A stretch of 64,000 nt of DNA, from positions 1 through 64,000 of the forward strand of contig NZ_CP047030.1 in the NCBI RefSeq assembly GCF_009796825.1. The letters are read 5' to 3'. The position numbers and the translations under genes were made by a program. Source of the DNA: Algibacter sp. L3A6. Lineage in GTDB: Bacteria; Bacteroidota; Bacteroidia; Flavobacteriales; Flavobacteriaceae. Of this stretch, positions 43,916-53,837 are shown piece by piece (the first letter of the stretch is position 1; every line of letters begins with the position of its first letter). The notes below the pieces were generated by a model, which worked only from the letters and a program-made list of their open reading frames with translations, searched no databases and had not been told where the DNA came from.

Positions 43916-46900
43916 TTAATTAAAATTAATATAAAACGTAGTACCTTCGTTTACCTTGCTCGTTGCATATATTGTACCATTTAATGCTTCTACTTGTGTT
44001 TTAACCATAAATAAACCAACACCCTTTGCTTCTGGATGCCTATGAAATACTTTGTTAAGGCCAAATAATTTATGACCGTGCTTTTCTAAATCAATTCCTA
44101 AGCCATTATCTTGAAAGAACAATCTAACTTTTCCATCGATAATCTCAGATTTAATAAATATTTCTGGAACACGATTTTTAGAGCGATACTTAATAGAATT
44201 CCCTACTAAGTTAAGAAAAATACTTTCTAAATAAATTCTATCGTATTTTATTTTTGATATTTCGGAGAAATCGCTAGTAATAATAGCCTCATTCTTCATG
44301 ATTTGCCCTGTTAAAATTTCTTTTGTTTTATTTAAAACATCATTAAATTTAAGTTTTTCAAATTCTTTAGGTGTGTTGTTTTTAATTTTAACAGCATCTA
44401 CTAAAGTATTTAATGTCACCGTAAGGTGATTTATTACTTTTTCAAATTTCTCGAACAAAAATGCTTTATCATCTTCACTAACTGAAGCGTTATACAGACC
44501 TAGAAGCGAATTAAGATTACTCACTGGAGCTCTTAAATTATGCGATGTAATGTGTGCAAAATCGGCTAATTGATTATTATTTTTAATTAATTTTTGAGCT
44601 AAAATTTCTAAATCGTTTTTAGATTTAATTATTTTATTTTGAGCAGATTTTTGCTCGGTAACATCTCGTATTACAGCAGAAATAAGCATACCCTCTTCCG
44701 TTTTCAATGGGCTTAAACTCATTTGTATAGGGAATTCTCGGCCATTTTTATTAATGGCAAACATATCTCGACCTTCGGATAATTCGGTAGTTTTTGGTTT
44801 ATTAAGAAACGATTTTCTTTGAAACTCATGATCTTCTAAAGATCGAATTGGTAAGAGTAAATCTATAGGTTTATTATAAATTTCGTCTATTGTATACCCA
44901 AAAAGCAGTTCTGCTTGCTTATTTATTATCTGAATTAAAGAATCTTCGTTAGTAATTACCATGGCATCTGGTGCAGATTCCAACAAACCTCTAAACTTAT
45001 TCTCAGCCATTTTTTGAGCTGTTACATCTTGGCAAGTCCCTGTCATCTCAACAACTTCACCTTTTGCATCTAGAACCACTTCTGCTAAGAGCTGAATTGT
45101 TTTCACAGAACCATCTGGCAACCAAATACGATGCGTTAAATCCATAAATTCTTTATCCTCAATAGCTTGCTCTACATGTTTCGACACCAGTTCTTTTTCA
45201 TCATTATGAACGGAATTAAAATATGTATCATAAGCCAACTCGGTATCTTTATCAATGCCAAAAATTTCAAAAAGATTGGTAGACCATTTCACCTCATTTG
45301 TAATAAGATTCCATTGCCAGTTCCCCATCATGGTGATTTTCTCAGCAAATGTTAAGAGTTGATTTTTACGTAAAAGTTCGGCTTTTGCTAATTTTTGCGC
45401 AGTAATATCACGTATTGCTGCCGAAACTAAAATACCATCTTCGGTCTCTAATGGACTTAAAGTTATCTGAACAGGGAATTCTTTCCCATCTTTATTCATA
45501 GCAGCTAAATCTTCTTCCCCAGACGATTCGGTTCCTACTAGATCTCCTAATAATTTATCCACTTTAGATTCACACCCAGATAAAAAACGTTTTGGCAAGA
45601 GTAAATCGACAGATTTATTAAATAACTCTTCAATTTTATAACCAAACATTTTTTCTGCTTGCTTATTAATCATTTGAATTTTAGAGGCCTCATTTGTAAT
45701 TACCATAGCATCTGGCGCCGATTCTAATAAGCCTCTAAACTTATTTTCTGCCATTTTCTGTTCGGTAATATCTTGACAAGTACCTATCATTTCAATAATA
45801 TCGCCAGCAGTATTCTTAACCACTTCTCCTAAAAGCTGTACTGTTTTTACTTTTCCATTTGTTATTATACGATGCGAAAAACTTGTAAAGCCTTTATCGA
45901 TAGCAGCATTATCAAAATGCGCACTTACCAAATCTTCATCATCAGGATGCACAAAACTGAAATATGTATTAAACCTTAGGTCGGTTTTTTCTTCATTAAG
46001 TTCAAAAATATTATAAAGATTGCTAGACCACTCTACCTTATCCTCAGGGATATTCCATATCCAATGCCCCATAAGCGTAATTTCCTCTGCAAAATTAAGC
46101 AGTTGATTTTTACGTAAAAGTTCATTTTTAGCTAATTTTTGTGCTGTAATATCTTGGGTAGTACCAATCATTTCGATAATTTCACCTTGATCATCAAGAA
46201 TTACTTCACCTAAAGTATGTATTGTTTTCAATTCACCGTTACTAGCTACAATGCGATGTATAAAATTATTAGGAAACGTTTTCTCCACAATGGCATCCGC
46301 TACAAATTTAGCTACCATAGCTTCGTCTTCTGGGTGAACAAAACTTATAAATGTTTCGTAACTTAAGTCGATTTGGTTTTTATCACTAGCATAAATCTCA
46401 TGCATATTATCCGACCATTGTAAAGCACCGGTAACCAAATTCCACTGCCAATTCCCCATCTTGGTTATTCTTTCAGCAAAACTCAAAAATTTATTTTTCA
46501 GCAACAGTTCGGTTTCTGCTATTTTTTGTTCTGTAATATCTTGGGTAGTACCAATGACTTCTATAACTTCTCCTAAATTATTGGTTTTAACTTCACCCAA
46601 AAGTCGAAGTATTTTAGTTTCGCCTTTAGCCGTTACAATACGGCTTATAAAATCATTTTCAAAAACTTTATTTTCTATAGTCGCTTTAACGTGTTCTTCA
46701 ACATTTTCCTTATCCTCCGGATGCACAAAATGAACTAAATTATCAAAACTTATAACCCCTTCTTTATCGTCTATCTCATAAATTTCATACATTCCATCAG
46801 ATAGCCATACTGTATTTCTAAGAACATCCCAACGCCAATTACCCATTAGGGTAATTTTCTCTGCATAATTTAATAATTGATTTTTACGAATCAATTCCTT

Positions 46901-48781
46901 TTCTGCTATTTTTCGTCCAGAAATATCTGTTGAAACCCCTAAAAAACCAACATTATTACCTTGCTCATCTTTAATAGTCGTTAAAGTTGATTCTACAGGA
47001 AAAGTTGTGCCATCTTTTCTAACAAAGGTCCATTCTCTAATATCGAAAGTATCTTCTTTTCCTAAGTCTCGATAAGGATCGTAATTTTCAAATTCCCTCT
47101 CGTACTTATTTGCCATATCCCTTCTAAAGTTAACCAACTCTTCTTCTAAGTAAAATACGTTAGGTTGAACTCTACCAATCATTTCAGCTGCGGAATACCC
47201 TAAAAAATCCTCTGCACCACGATTAAAATGAGTAATTAAACCTTCATTATCTGTTGAAACTATTGCTAAAGCTTTTGAATTGAATATAGCCTTCAATTCC
47301 GTATGAGCCTTATGTAGTGCTAGTTCTGCCGATTTTATTTTATTAATATCTTGAAAAACACCAAAAACACGAGTACATTCACCTCTTATAAATTCTGCTT
47401 GCCCGATAGCGCGCGTCCAAATAGCTTTACCTTTAGCCGTTATAAGCTCTAATTCTAAATCGAAAGGTGTTCCTTGCTCCTTACTATCATTAATAGCTTT
47501 TTCAATAGCATTTCTACTTATCCCTTCTTTAAAAAACTCAATAGCACTTTCTAAATTTGGCTCATAATCTTCTGGCACTTCATGTATTTCATGAAGTACT
47601 TTACTCCAAAAAACATTATTTTTTATTAAATCAATTTCCCAAGTTCCAATGCGGGCTATTTGACTTGTTTTATCTAAAATATTTTCTATAAGCTCTTTTT
47701 CGTCTTCTTTCTCCTTTATATGGGTAATATCTCCAGTATGCATAATTAAACCACCAACTTCACCTTCGGAAATGTACCAAGGTCTAACATCCCAAAAAAT
47801 CCATTGTACTGTGCCATCTAAACGAACAAAAGGAGCTTCGTCACAAACATCTATCGCTCCATTTAAGCATTTTTGATGGTTGGCTTTCCAATCATCCCCA
47901 ATTTCAGGAAAAAGATCATAATGGCAACGACCAATAATTTCTTCATCTTCCATTTTATAATCTGAAATCCATTTTTTAGAAGCTGCTAGATAGCACATAT
48001 TAGTATCCAGCATAGCAATAGCTGTTGGTGCCTGCTCTATAAAAATTCTATTATTGGCATCTTTAAGTTCTAAATCTGTTTTTAGCTTTGTAAGTTCAGA
48101 AAGGTTCGATTTTATTTCAGTTCTTGATGTTTCTAATTTATCATTAGAAGATTTTATTTCTTTTAAATTGAACAAAAACTTCTTGAATACCGGTCGTATC
48201 ACCATCAAAAAACCACCTAGCAGTAATAAAAATGTTCCAATAGCAAGAAAATAAATAACGGTTTTTAAAGTCTTTAGATTTTTCTCTCCCTCTTTTTGAT
48301 ATTCAGAAATTAAACTATCTATATTTTCAAAATAAGGCTTCTCTACTTCTGCAATATTTTTAAATTCTGCTTTTAACACCTCAAAATCAGATTGACCGAT
48401 AAGATTTTTACCTGAGGTTGTTAATTCATTTAAATAGTTTTTGTTTTTTTCTAGAAGTACAGTTACTGTTTCGTTATTTTCTTTTTTATTGTTAATAGCC
48501 TGTTGATACCCCTGCAAGCTATCCCATTGTTTTGTAAGTTCTTTTAAAGTATTTAGTGTTATATCAGTCTCCTGCTTTTCGGCATATCCAATACTAAAAG
48601 CCAGCTTAGATATGCGTTGCCCTAAAACACGTTGTTTTCCTGCAAGACTAATTAAATTAGAATCTAAAATCTGCGAGCTTATACTGTTTTGAACAATGAA
48701 CAAAGCAGTTAAAGTTATAATTATAATAGAAGAGACAAATAGTAGATATCTTTTCTTTATAGATTTTTCTAGTTTTTCCAT
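43916..48781 (-). CDS. Multi-PAS hybrid-size sensor histidine kinase
   Basis: A 1621-residue membrane sensor. Two transmembrane helices (about 12-28 and 175-195) enclose a periplasmic PilJ/NarX-like helical domain (LAGKQRVLGQRISKLAF, about 41-57). After a coiled coil (about 200-245) come about nine PAS domains: one after the coiled coil, one beginning ILDKTSQIARIGTWE, one with FLGYSAAEMIGR, then PAS_3-like units beginning (L/I)RKNQLL..AE.IT.MG.W.W interspersed with two units beginning FRGLLESAPDAMVITNE. The kinase core has the H-box ADFAHITSHNLRAP (about 1383-1396) and an ATPase domain with N-box NLVGNSIKY and DNGLGID. It lacks a receiver domain; the adjacent regulator supplies one. Signal unknown; multiple PAS domains allow ligand, redox or light sensing. 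Confidence 0.93.
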   Translation of the reverse strand: MEKLEKSIKKRYLLFVSSIIIITLTALFIVQNSISSQILDSNLISLAGKQRVLGQRISKLAFSIGYAEKQETDITLNTLKELTKQWDSLQGYQQAINNKKENNETVTVLLEKNKNYLNELTTSGKNLIGQSDFEVLKAEFKNIAEVEKPYFENIDSLISEYQKEGEKNLKTLKTVIYFLAIGTFLLLLGGFLMVIRPVFKKFLFNLKEIKSSNDKLETSRTEIKSNLSELTKLKTDLELKDANNRIFIEQAPTAIAMLDTNMCYLAASKKWISDYKMEDEEIIGRCHYDLFPEIGDDWKANHQKCLNGAIDVCDEAPFVRLDGTVQWIFWDVRPWYISEGEVGGLIMHTGDITHIKEKEDEKELIENILDKTSQIARIGTWEIDLIKNNVFWSKVLHEIHEVPEDYEPNLESAIEFFKEGISRNAIEKAINDSKEQGTPFDLELELITAKGKAIWTRAIGQAEFIRGECTRVFGVFQDINKIKSAELALHKAHTELKAIFNSKALAIVSTDNEGLITHFNRGAEDFLGYSAAEMIGRVQPNVFYLEEELVNFRRDMANKYEREFENYDPYRDLGKEDTFDIREWTFVRKDGTTFPVESTLTTIKDEQGNNVGFLGVSTDISGRKIAEKELIRKNQLLNYAEKITLMGNWRWDVLRNTVWLSDGMYEIYEIDDKEGVISFDNLVHFVHPEDKENVEEHVKATIENKVFENDFISRIVTAKGETKILRLLGEVKTNNLGEVIEVIGTTQDITEQKIAETELLLKNKFLSFAERITKMGNWQWNLVTGALQWSDNMHEIYASDKNQIDLSYETFISFVHPEDEAMVAKFVADAIVEKTFPNNFIHRIVASNGELKTIHTLGEVILDDQGEIIEMIGTTQDITAQKLAKNELLRKNQLLNFAEEITLMGHWIWNIPEDKVEWSSNLYNIFELNEEKTDLRFNTYFSFVHPDDEDLVSAHFDNAAIDKGFTSFSHRIITNGKVKTVQLLGEVVKNTAGDIIEMIGTCQDITEQKMAENKFRGLLESAPDAMVITNEASKIQMINKQAEKMFGYKIEELFNKSVDLLLPKRFLSGCESKVDKLLGDLVGTESSGEEDLAAMNKDGKEFPVQITLSPLETEDGILVSAAIRDITAQKLAKAELLRKNQLLTFAEKITMMGNWQWNLITNEVKWSTNLFEIFGIDKDTELAYDTYFNSVHNDEKELVSKHVEQAIEDKEFMDLTHRIWLPDGSVKTIQLLAEVVLDAKGEVVEMTGTCQDVTAQKMAENKFRGLLESAPDAMVITNEDSLIQIINKQAELLFGYTIDEIYNKPIDLLLPIRSLEDHEFQRKSFLNKPKTTELSEGRDMFAINKNGREFPIQMSLSPLKTEEGMLISAVIRDVTEQKSAQNKIIKSKNDLEILAQKLIKNNNQLADFAHITSHNLRAPVSNLNSLLGLYNASVSEDDKAFLFEKFEKVINHLTVTLNTLVDAVKIKNNTPKEFEKLKFNDVLNKTKEILTGQIMKNEAIITSDFSEISKIKYDRIYLESIFLNLVGNSIKYRSKNRVPEIFIKSEIIDGKVRLFFQDNGLGIDLEKHGHKLFGLNKVFHRHPEAKGVGLFMVKTQVEALNGTIYATSKVNEGTTFYINFN

Positions 48782-49055
48782 TAATAGCTTATACTCATCA
48801 ATATTAATTGACTTTACTTAAACAAAAATTATTTTTATTTTAATTCTAATATTTAAAAATAGAATGCTATTATTACACTTAGCCCACAATTGGAATAAGA
48901 AAAACACGAAACAGAGGGATATGTATTATTATTCGGGGCTACAAATATTAACAAAACTATGCCAAAATATGAAATTATATATAATTACGTACGTTTTTTT
49001 TTCAATAAGTTAAATCAAATAAGACTTTTACAGTCATAAAAACCCCACATTACGA

Positions 49056-49634
49056 ATGAGACTAGTTTTTGCTACAAATAATATGAATAAAATAAAAGAA
49101 GTACAATCTTTAATTCCGAGTGAAATTGAACTTCTTAGTTTAAAAGATATTGGCTGCTTTGAAGATGTACCCGAAACTCAAAATACAATTGAAGGTAATG
49201 CCAAGCAAAAAGCCGAATACATAAAAACAAATTATAATTACGATTGCTTTGCTGATGATACAGGCTTAGAAGTTAATGTATTAAACGGTGAACCAGGAGT
49301 TTACTCGGCACGTTACGCAGGAGAACAGCGTAATGCAGAAGACAATACCAACAAGCTTTTAACAGAATTACACAATAAAACCGATAGATCTGCCCAATTT
49401 AAAACCGTAATTGCATTACACCTAAACGGAGAGCTACATACATTTACAGGTATTTGTAAAGGTGAAATTACTACCGAAAAACATGGTGAAAAAGGTTTTG
49501 GTTACGATCCCGTTTTTAAACCTAACAACTACAACAATACCTTTGCGGAAATGGACTTAAGTTTAAAAAACAGTATTGGTCATCGAGGCAAAGCTGTTAC
49601 GGAGTTAGTCGAGTTTTTAAATGAAAAAAATTAA
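49056..49634 (+). CDS. rdgB: Non-canonical purine NTP pyrophosphatase (RdgB/HAM1)
   Basis: Hydrolyses dITP, XTP and ITP to the monophosphates, keeping deaminated purines out of DNA. The 192-residue product has the N-terminal LVFATNNMNKIKEVQ (3-17), FADDTGLEVNVLNGEPGVYSARYAG (about 67-91) and the GFGYDPVFKP motif (about 149-158), all diagnostic. The start at 49056 is the family start. It precedes the RSH gene by 66 bp. Confidence 0.97.
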   Translation: MRLVFATNNMNKIKEVQSLIPSEIELLSLKDIGCFEDVPETQNTIEGNAKQKAEYIKTNYNYDCFADDTGLEVNVLNGEPGVYSARYAGEQRNAEDNTNKLLTELHNKTDRSAQFKTVIALHLNGELHTFTGICKGEITTEKHGEKGFGYDPVFKPNNYNNTFAEMDLSLKNSIGHRGKAVTELVEFLNEKN

Positions 49635-49700
49635 GCATAACGCATCAAAAAAAAATCTTTTTGAGGTTGGCTATTAAAATTGTTTTATTACATTTAGTCT

Positions 49701-51926
49701 ATGACAGAGGAATACTTAGAAAAAGAGAATGCGGCCATAAAAAAAGCGTATAAAGAACTGCTGAAGGTTAGTTATACTACGCTTTCTGATGATGATAAAA
49801 AACTAATTCGTAGGGCTTTTGAAGTTGCCGTAGACGGACATAAAGACCAACGCCGTAAATCTGGAGAAGCCTATATTTTCCATCCCATTGCTGTGGCTAA
49901 AATTGTAGCTCAGGAAATTGGTTTGGACGGCACCTCTATTGCTGCTGCTTTGTTGCATGATGTTGTTGAAGATAGCCCTGATTACACCATAGAAGATATT
50001 GAAAAACAATTTGGAAAAACCATTGCAACCATTGTTGCTGGATTAACTAAAATTTCTTCTTTAAGTAAAGATCAAGATATGGATGTTTCGCTTCAGGCGG
50101 AAAACTTTCGTAAAATGTTATTGACCTTAAATGATGATGTTCGCGTTATTATTATAAAAATTGCAGATAGGTTGCACAACATGCAAACCATGGATTCCAT
50201 GCGGCCTGATAAGCAAATTAAAATAGCCTCGGAAACGCTTTATATTTATGCGCCTTTAGCACACCGTATTGGACTTTATAACATAAAAACCGATCTAGAA
50301 GATTTAGGTTTAAAATATCTTGAACCAGTAGATTACAACGATATTTTAAACAAAACTAAGGAAAGCAAAAAAGATCAAGACCTTTATATAGAACAATTTA
50401 GTGAAGTTATAAAACACTCATTAGATAAAGAAAAACTAAACTATACTATAAAAGGACGACCAAAGTCTATTTTTTCTATTAGGAAGAAGATGATTAACCA
50501 AGGTGTATCTTTCGATGAAGTTTACGATAAGTTTGCGATTAGAATTATATATAAATGTGATGCCGATCCGCAGAACGAAAAGTTCCTTGCTTGGAAAATA
50601 TATTCTATAGTTACCGATCACTTTAGGCCAAACCCTATACGTCTTCGCGATTGGATATCTTCTCCTAAAAGTACAGGTTACGAAGCGCTTCACATTACAG
50701 TAATGGGGCCAAAAGGCCGCTGGGTAGAAGTACAAATACGTAGTGAGCGTATGAATGAAATAGCCGAAAAAGGTTATGCAGCACACTATAAATATAAACA
50801 AGGAAGCGAAAAAGAAGATAACTTAGAAAGTTGGATAAATAGATTGCAAGAAGCTTTAGAAAATCCGCATACCAATGCTGTAGATTTTGTAGAGCAATTC
50901 AAACTAAACTTATATTCAAAAGAAATATTTGTCTTCACTCCTAAAGGTGATTTAAAATCGTTACCAAAAGGAGCCACAACTCTCGATTTTGCTTTTAGCA
51001 TACATACCGAAGTTGGTATGAAAACGCGAGGCGCCAAAGTTAACGGCAAACTCGTACCGCTTAGTTACGAGCTAAAAAGTGGAGACCAAGTAGATATTTT
51101 AACTTCAGAAAATGCAAAACCTAATCCAAACTGGTTAGATTATTCTACCACAGCACGCTCACGAAGTAAAATTAAATCGGCATTAAAAGAAGATAGAAAA
51201 CTTGTAGGTGAAGATGGTAAAGAGATTTTACGCAGAAAATTAAAGCAGCTTAAAATTAACCTTAATGAAGCTTCTGTTAACGAAATGGTTAACTATTTTA
51301 AGCTTAAAACAAGTTTAGATTTATTTTACAGAGTTGGTCTTGGTACTATAGATAACACAATGCTTAAGGCATATGCGGCATCAAGAAGTAATGCTTTAAT
51401 GAGCTTTCTGAAAAGTAAAATAACTCGTAAAGCTAATATTAACACCGACGAATTAGAAAAAGATGAAATTACAGCAAAATACGATGCTGTTGTTTTTAAT
51501 AAAGAAGAAGAAAAGCTAGATTATAAGTTAGCAACCTGCTGCCACCCGATACCAGGTGATGATGTTTTTGGATTTTTAACCGTTTCCGATGGTTTAAAAG
51601 TTCATAAAATGAATTGCCCCAATGCATTGAGTTTACAATCTAATTACGCCTACCGGATCATGCCTGCCAAATGGATCGATTCTTCTCAACAAGAATTCTT
51701 GGCACATATTTCTTTAACCGGAATTGATCATATTGGGTTAGTTAATGATATTACCACCATAATTTCTGAGAACATGAGTGTTAATATGAAAAGTATTAGT
51801 TTTCAAAGTGACGACGGGCTTTTCTCAGGAAAAATTGATGTTGTAGTGAAGAATAAAACCCTTTTGAAAAAACTTTTAGACCGTCTTAAAAAAATTAATG
51901 GTATAGATAAGGTTACTAGAGTGTAA
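49701..51926 (+). CDS. Bifunctional (p)ppGpp synthetase/hydrolase (RSH, SpoT-like)
   Basis: Makes and degrades the stringent-response alarmone. The 741-residue protein has the full long-RSH order: HD hydrolase domain (about 25-190, HPIAVAKIVAQE and LLHDVVEDS intact, so hydrolase activity is expected), synthetase domain (about 235-360, GRPKSIFSIRKKM and YEALHITVMGPKGRWVEVQIRS), TGS domain (about 402-465, IFVFTPKGDLKSLPKGATTLDFAF), a linker with CCHPIPGDDVFGF and a C-terminal ACT domain. In Bacteroidota the same organisation occurs in RelA/SpoT homologues. It is followed after 26 bp by fur. Confidence 0.97.
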   Translation: MTEEYLEKENAAIKKAYKELLKVSYTTLSDDDKKLIRRAFEVAVDGHKDQRRKSGEAYIFHPIAVAKIVAQEIGLDGTSIAAALLHDVVEDSPDYTIEDIEKQFGKTIATIVAGLTKISSLSKDQDMDVSLQAENFRKMLLTLNDDVRVIIIKIADRLHNMQTMDSMRPDKQIKIASETLYIYAPLAHRIGLYNIKTDLEDLGLKYLEPVDYNDILNKTKESKKDQDLYIEQFSEVIKHSLDKEKLNYTIKGRPKSIFSIRKKMINQGVSFDEVYDKFAIRIIYKCDADPQNEKFLAWKIYSIVTDHFRPNPIRLRDWISSPKSTGYEALHITVMGPKGRWVEVQIRSERMNEIAEKGYAAHYKYKQGSEKEDNLESWINRLQEALENPHTNAVDFVEQFKLNLYSKEIFVFTPKGDLKSLPKGATTLDFAFSIHTEVGMKTRGAKVNGKLVPLSYELKSGDQVDILTSENAKPNPNWLDYSTTARSRSKIKSALKEDRKLVGEDGKEILRRKLKQLKINLNEASVNEMVNYFKLKTSLDLFYRVGLGTIDNTMLKAYAASRSNALMSFLKSKITRKANINTDELEKDEITAKYDAVVFNKEEEKLDYKLATCCHPIPGDDVFGFLTVSDGLKVHKMNCPNALSLQSNYAYRIMPAKWIDSSQQEFLAHISLTGIDHIGLVNDITTIISENMSVNMKSISFQSDDGLFSGKIDVVVKNKTLLKKLLDRLKKINGIDKVTRV

Positions 51927-51934
51927 AAAAAGTG

Positions 51935-51942
51935 TAAATTTG
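51935..51942 (+). promoter_or_regulatory. Putative -7 element of fur
   Basis: TAAATTTG lies between the RSH stop and the fur ATG, 10 bp ahead of the latter; it lacks a -33 TTG. It may add an independent start within the RSH-fur-purA run. Confidence 0.35.
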
Positions 51943-51952
51943 CGATGAAATT

Positions 51953-52420
51953 ATGGATACAAAAGTAGATACAAAAAATCAAGACATAGTTAAAAGCGTT
52001 TTTACAAGCTTTTTAGAGAATAAGGGACACCGTAAAACCCCCGAACGCTATGCTATACTTCAAGAAATTTATAATAACAACGAACATTTCGATATAGAAT
52101 CTCTATATCTTAATATGAAAAATAAAAAGTATCGTGTTTCGAGAGCTACACTTTACAATACTATAGAACTACTTCTAGAGTGCGGTTTGGTTAGAAAACA
52201 CCAATTTGGCCAAAATCAAGCACATTACGAAAAATCTTATTTTGACAGGCAACACGACCATGTTATCTTAACAGATACAGGAGAAGTTATCGAGTTTTGC
52301 GACCCTCGAATTCAATCTATTAAAAAAACTATCGAAGAAGTTTTCGATATTGAGATAAATAATCATTCACTCTATTTCTACGGGAAAAAAAAATCTCCCG
52401 ATAGCAAAAAGGACAACTAA
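51953..52420 (+). CDS. Fur-family metal-responsive repressor
   Basis: A 155-residue winged-helix regulator of the Fur/PerR/Zur family. HRKTPERYAILQEIY (about 25-39) and RVSRATLYNTIELLLECGLV (about 62-81) make the DNA-binding domain. The metal-binding and dimer region has HYEKSYFDRQHDHVILTDTGEVIEFCD (about 94-120). The usual CxxC after HDH (structural zinc) reads TDTG here, and only one cysteine follows, so the structural zinc site is absent as in some other Bacteroidota members. Whether it senses iron, zinc or peroxide cannot be told. It lies between RSH and purA, 11 bp from purA. Confidence 0.93.
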   Translation: MDTKVDTKNQDIVKSVFTSFLENKGHRKTPERYAILQEIYNNNEHFDIESLYLNMKNKKYRVSRATLYNTIELLLECGLVRKHQFGQNQAHYEKSYFDRQHDHVILTDTGEVIEFCDPRIQSIKKTIEEVFDIEINNHSLYFYGKKKSPDSKKDN

Positions 52421-52431
52421 CTAATTTTACA

Positions 52432-53709
52432 ATGGCAGTAGATTTACTACTTGGATTACAATGGGGAGACGAAGGCAAAGGGAAAATTGTTGACGTACTA
52501 ACCTCTAACTACAACATTATCGCACGTTTTCAAGGTGGACCAAACGCAGGACACACTTTGGTTTTCAACGGAAAAAAACACGTTTTACACACTATTCCGT
52601 CAGGTATTTTTCATGATGACGCTACCAATTTAGTTGGAAACGGTGTTGTTATAGACCCTGTAATTTTTAAAGGTGAACTTGACAAACTTGAAGCACAAGG
52701 CGTAGATTACAGAAAATCGCTAGTTATTTCAAGAAAAGCACACATTATTTTACCAACACATAGATTACTAGATGCAGCTAGCGAAACCTCTAAAGGAAAA
52801 GCTAAAATTGGATCTACATTAAAAGGTATTGGCCCAACTTACATGGACAAAACTGGTAGAAATGGTTTACGTGTTGGCGATTTAGAATTAAGCGATTGGA
52901 AAGAAAAATATAGAGCTTTAGCTAATAAGCATCAGTCTATGATTTCTTTTTACAACGTTGAAATTGAATACGATTTAGCCGAACTTGAAAAAGAATTTTT
53001 TGAAGCTGTTGAAGTTTTAAAATCTCTTAAGTTTATAGATTCTGAAGAATATGTTTACCAAGCACAAAAAGCAGGTAAAACTATTTTAGCTGAAGGCGCA
53101 CAAGGGTCTTTATTAGATATTGACTTTGGAACATATCCATTTGTAACATCTAGTAACACGACTGCAGCCGGTGCTTGTACTGGTTTAGGTGTTGCTCCAG
53201 GACAAATTGGTGAGGTATTCGGGATTTTCAAAGCTTACACAACACGTGTTGGTTCTGGCCCATTCCCTACTGAATTATTTGACGAAGATGGTTCTCAAAT
53301 GGCCAAAATTGGTAACGAATTTGGTGCAACTACAGGTCGTCCACGTCGTTGTGGATGGTTAGATTTAATTGCACTTAAATATGCTTGCCAAGTAAATGGT
53401 GTTACGCAATTAATGATGATGAAAGGTGATGTACTTTCTGGTTTCAAAACCTTAAAAGTATGTACAGCTTACAAATATAAAGGAGAAGTTATCGAGCATT
53501 TCCCTTACAACATAGAACCAGAAAATGTAGAACCAGTTTATACAGATTTTAGCGGTTGGGAAGAAGATTTAACAGAAATGTCTGAAGCATCTCAACTTCC
53601 AAAAGCTTTAAACGAATATATTGAATTTTTAGAAAAAGAATTAGAAATTCCTATTACTATAGTTTCTGTTGGACCAGATAGAAAACAAACAATTTTTAGA
53701 AATAAATAA
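52432..53709 (+). CDS. purA: Adenylosuccinate synthetase
   Basis: First committed step from IMP to AMP, using GTP and aspartate. The 425-residue enzyme shows the N-terminal P-loop GLQWGDEGKGKIVD (8-21), GNGVVIDP (about 68-75), GIGPTYMDKTGRNGLRVGDL (about 129-148) and the C-terminal VGPDRKQTI. It follows fur by 11 bp and ends in a clear terminator, so RSH-fur-purA may share transcripts. Confidence 0.99.
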   Translation: MAVDLLLGLQWGDEGKGKIVDVLTSNYNIIARFQGGPNAGHTLVFNGKKHVLHTIPSGIFHDDATNLVGNGVVIDPVIFKGELDKLEAQGVDYRKSLVISRKAHIILPTHRLLDAASETSKGKAKIGSTLKGIGPTYMDKTGRNGLRVGDLELSDWKEKYRALANKHQSMISFYNVEIEYDLAELEKEFFEAVEVLKSLKFIDSEEYVYQAQKAGKTILAEGAQGSLLDIDFGTYPFVTSSNTTAAGACTGLGVAPGQIGEVFGIFKAYTTRVGSGPFPTELFDEDGSQMAKIGNEFGATTGRPRRCGWLDLIALKYACQVNGVTQLMMMKGDVLSGFKTLKVCTAYKYKGEVIEHFPYNIEPENVEPVYTDFSGWEEDLTEMSEASQLPKALNEYIEFLEKELEIPITIVSVGPDRKQTIFRNK

Positions 53710-53730
53710 AAATATTTCAAAATAATATTT

Positions 53731-53769
53731 AAGACCTGATGTGTTTCTCAAAACTGTCAGGTCTTTTTT
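53731..53769 (+). terminator. Terminator of purA
   Basis: AAGACCTGA and TCAGGTCTT form a 9-bp stem with a 17-nt loop and T tail. Confidence 0.85.
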
Positions 53770-53812
53770 ATTAAAAAAAACATAACACATAATTAAACAT
53801 CATTATTATCGT

Positions 53813-53820
53813 TATTTTTG
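53813..53820 (+). promoter_or_regulatory. Putative -7 element of the OstA-like gene
   Basis: TATTTTTG matches TAnnTTTG, 17 bp upstream of the TTG start codon; no TTG at -33. Confidence 0.4.
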
Positions 53821-53837
53821 CCACAAACATTTTCATT

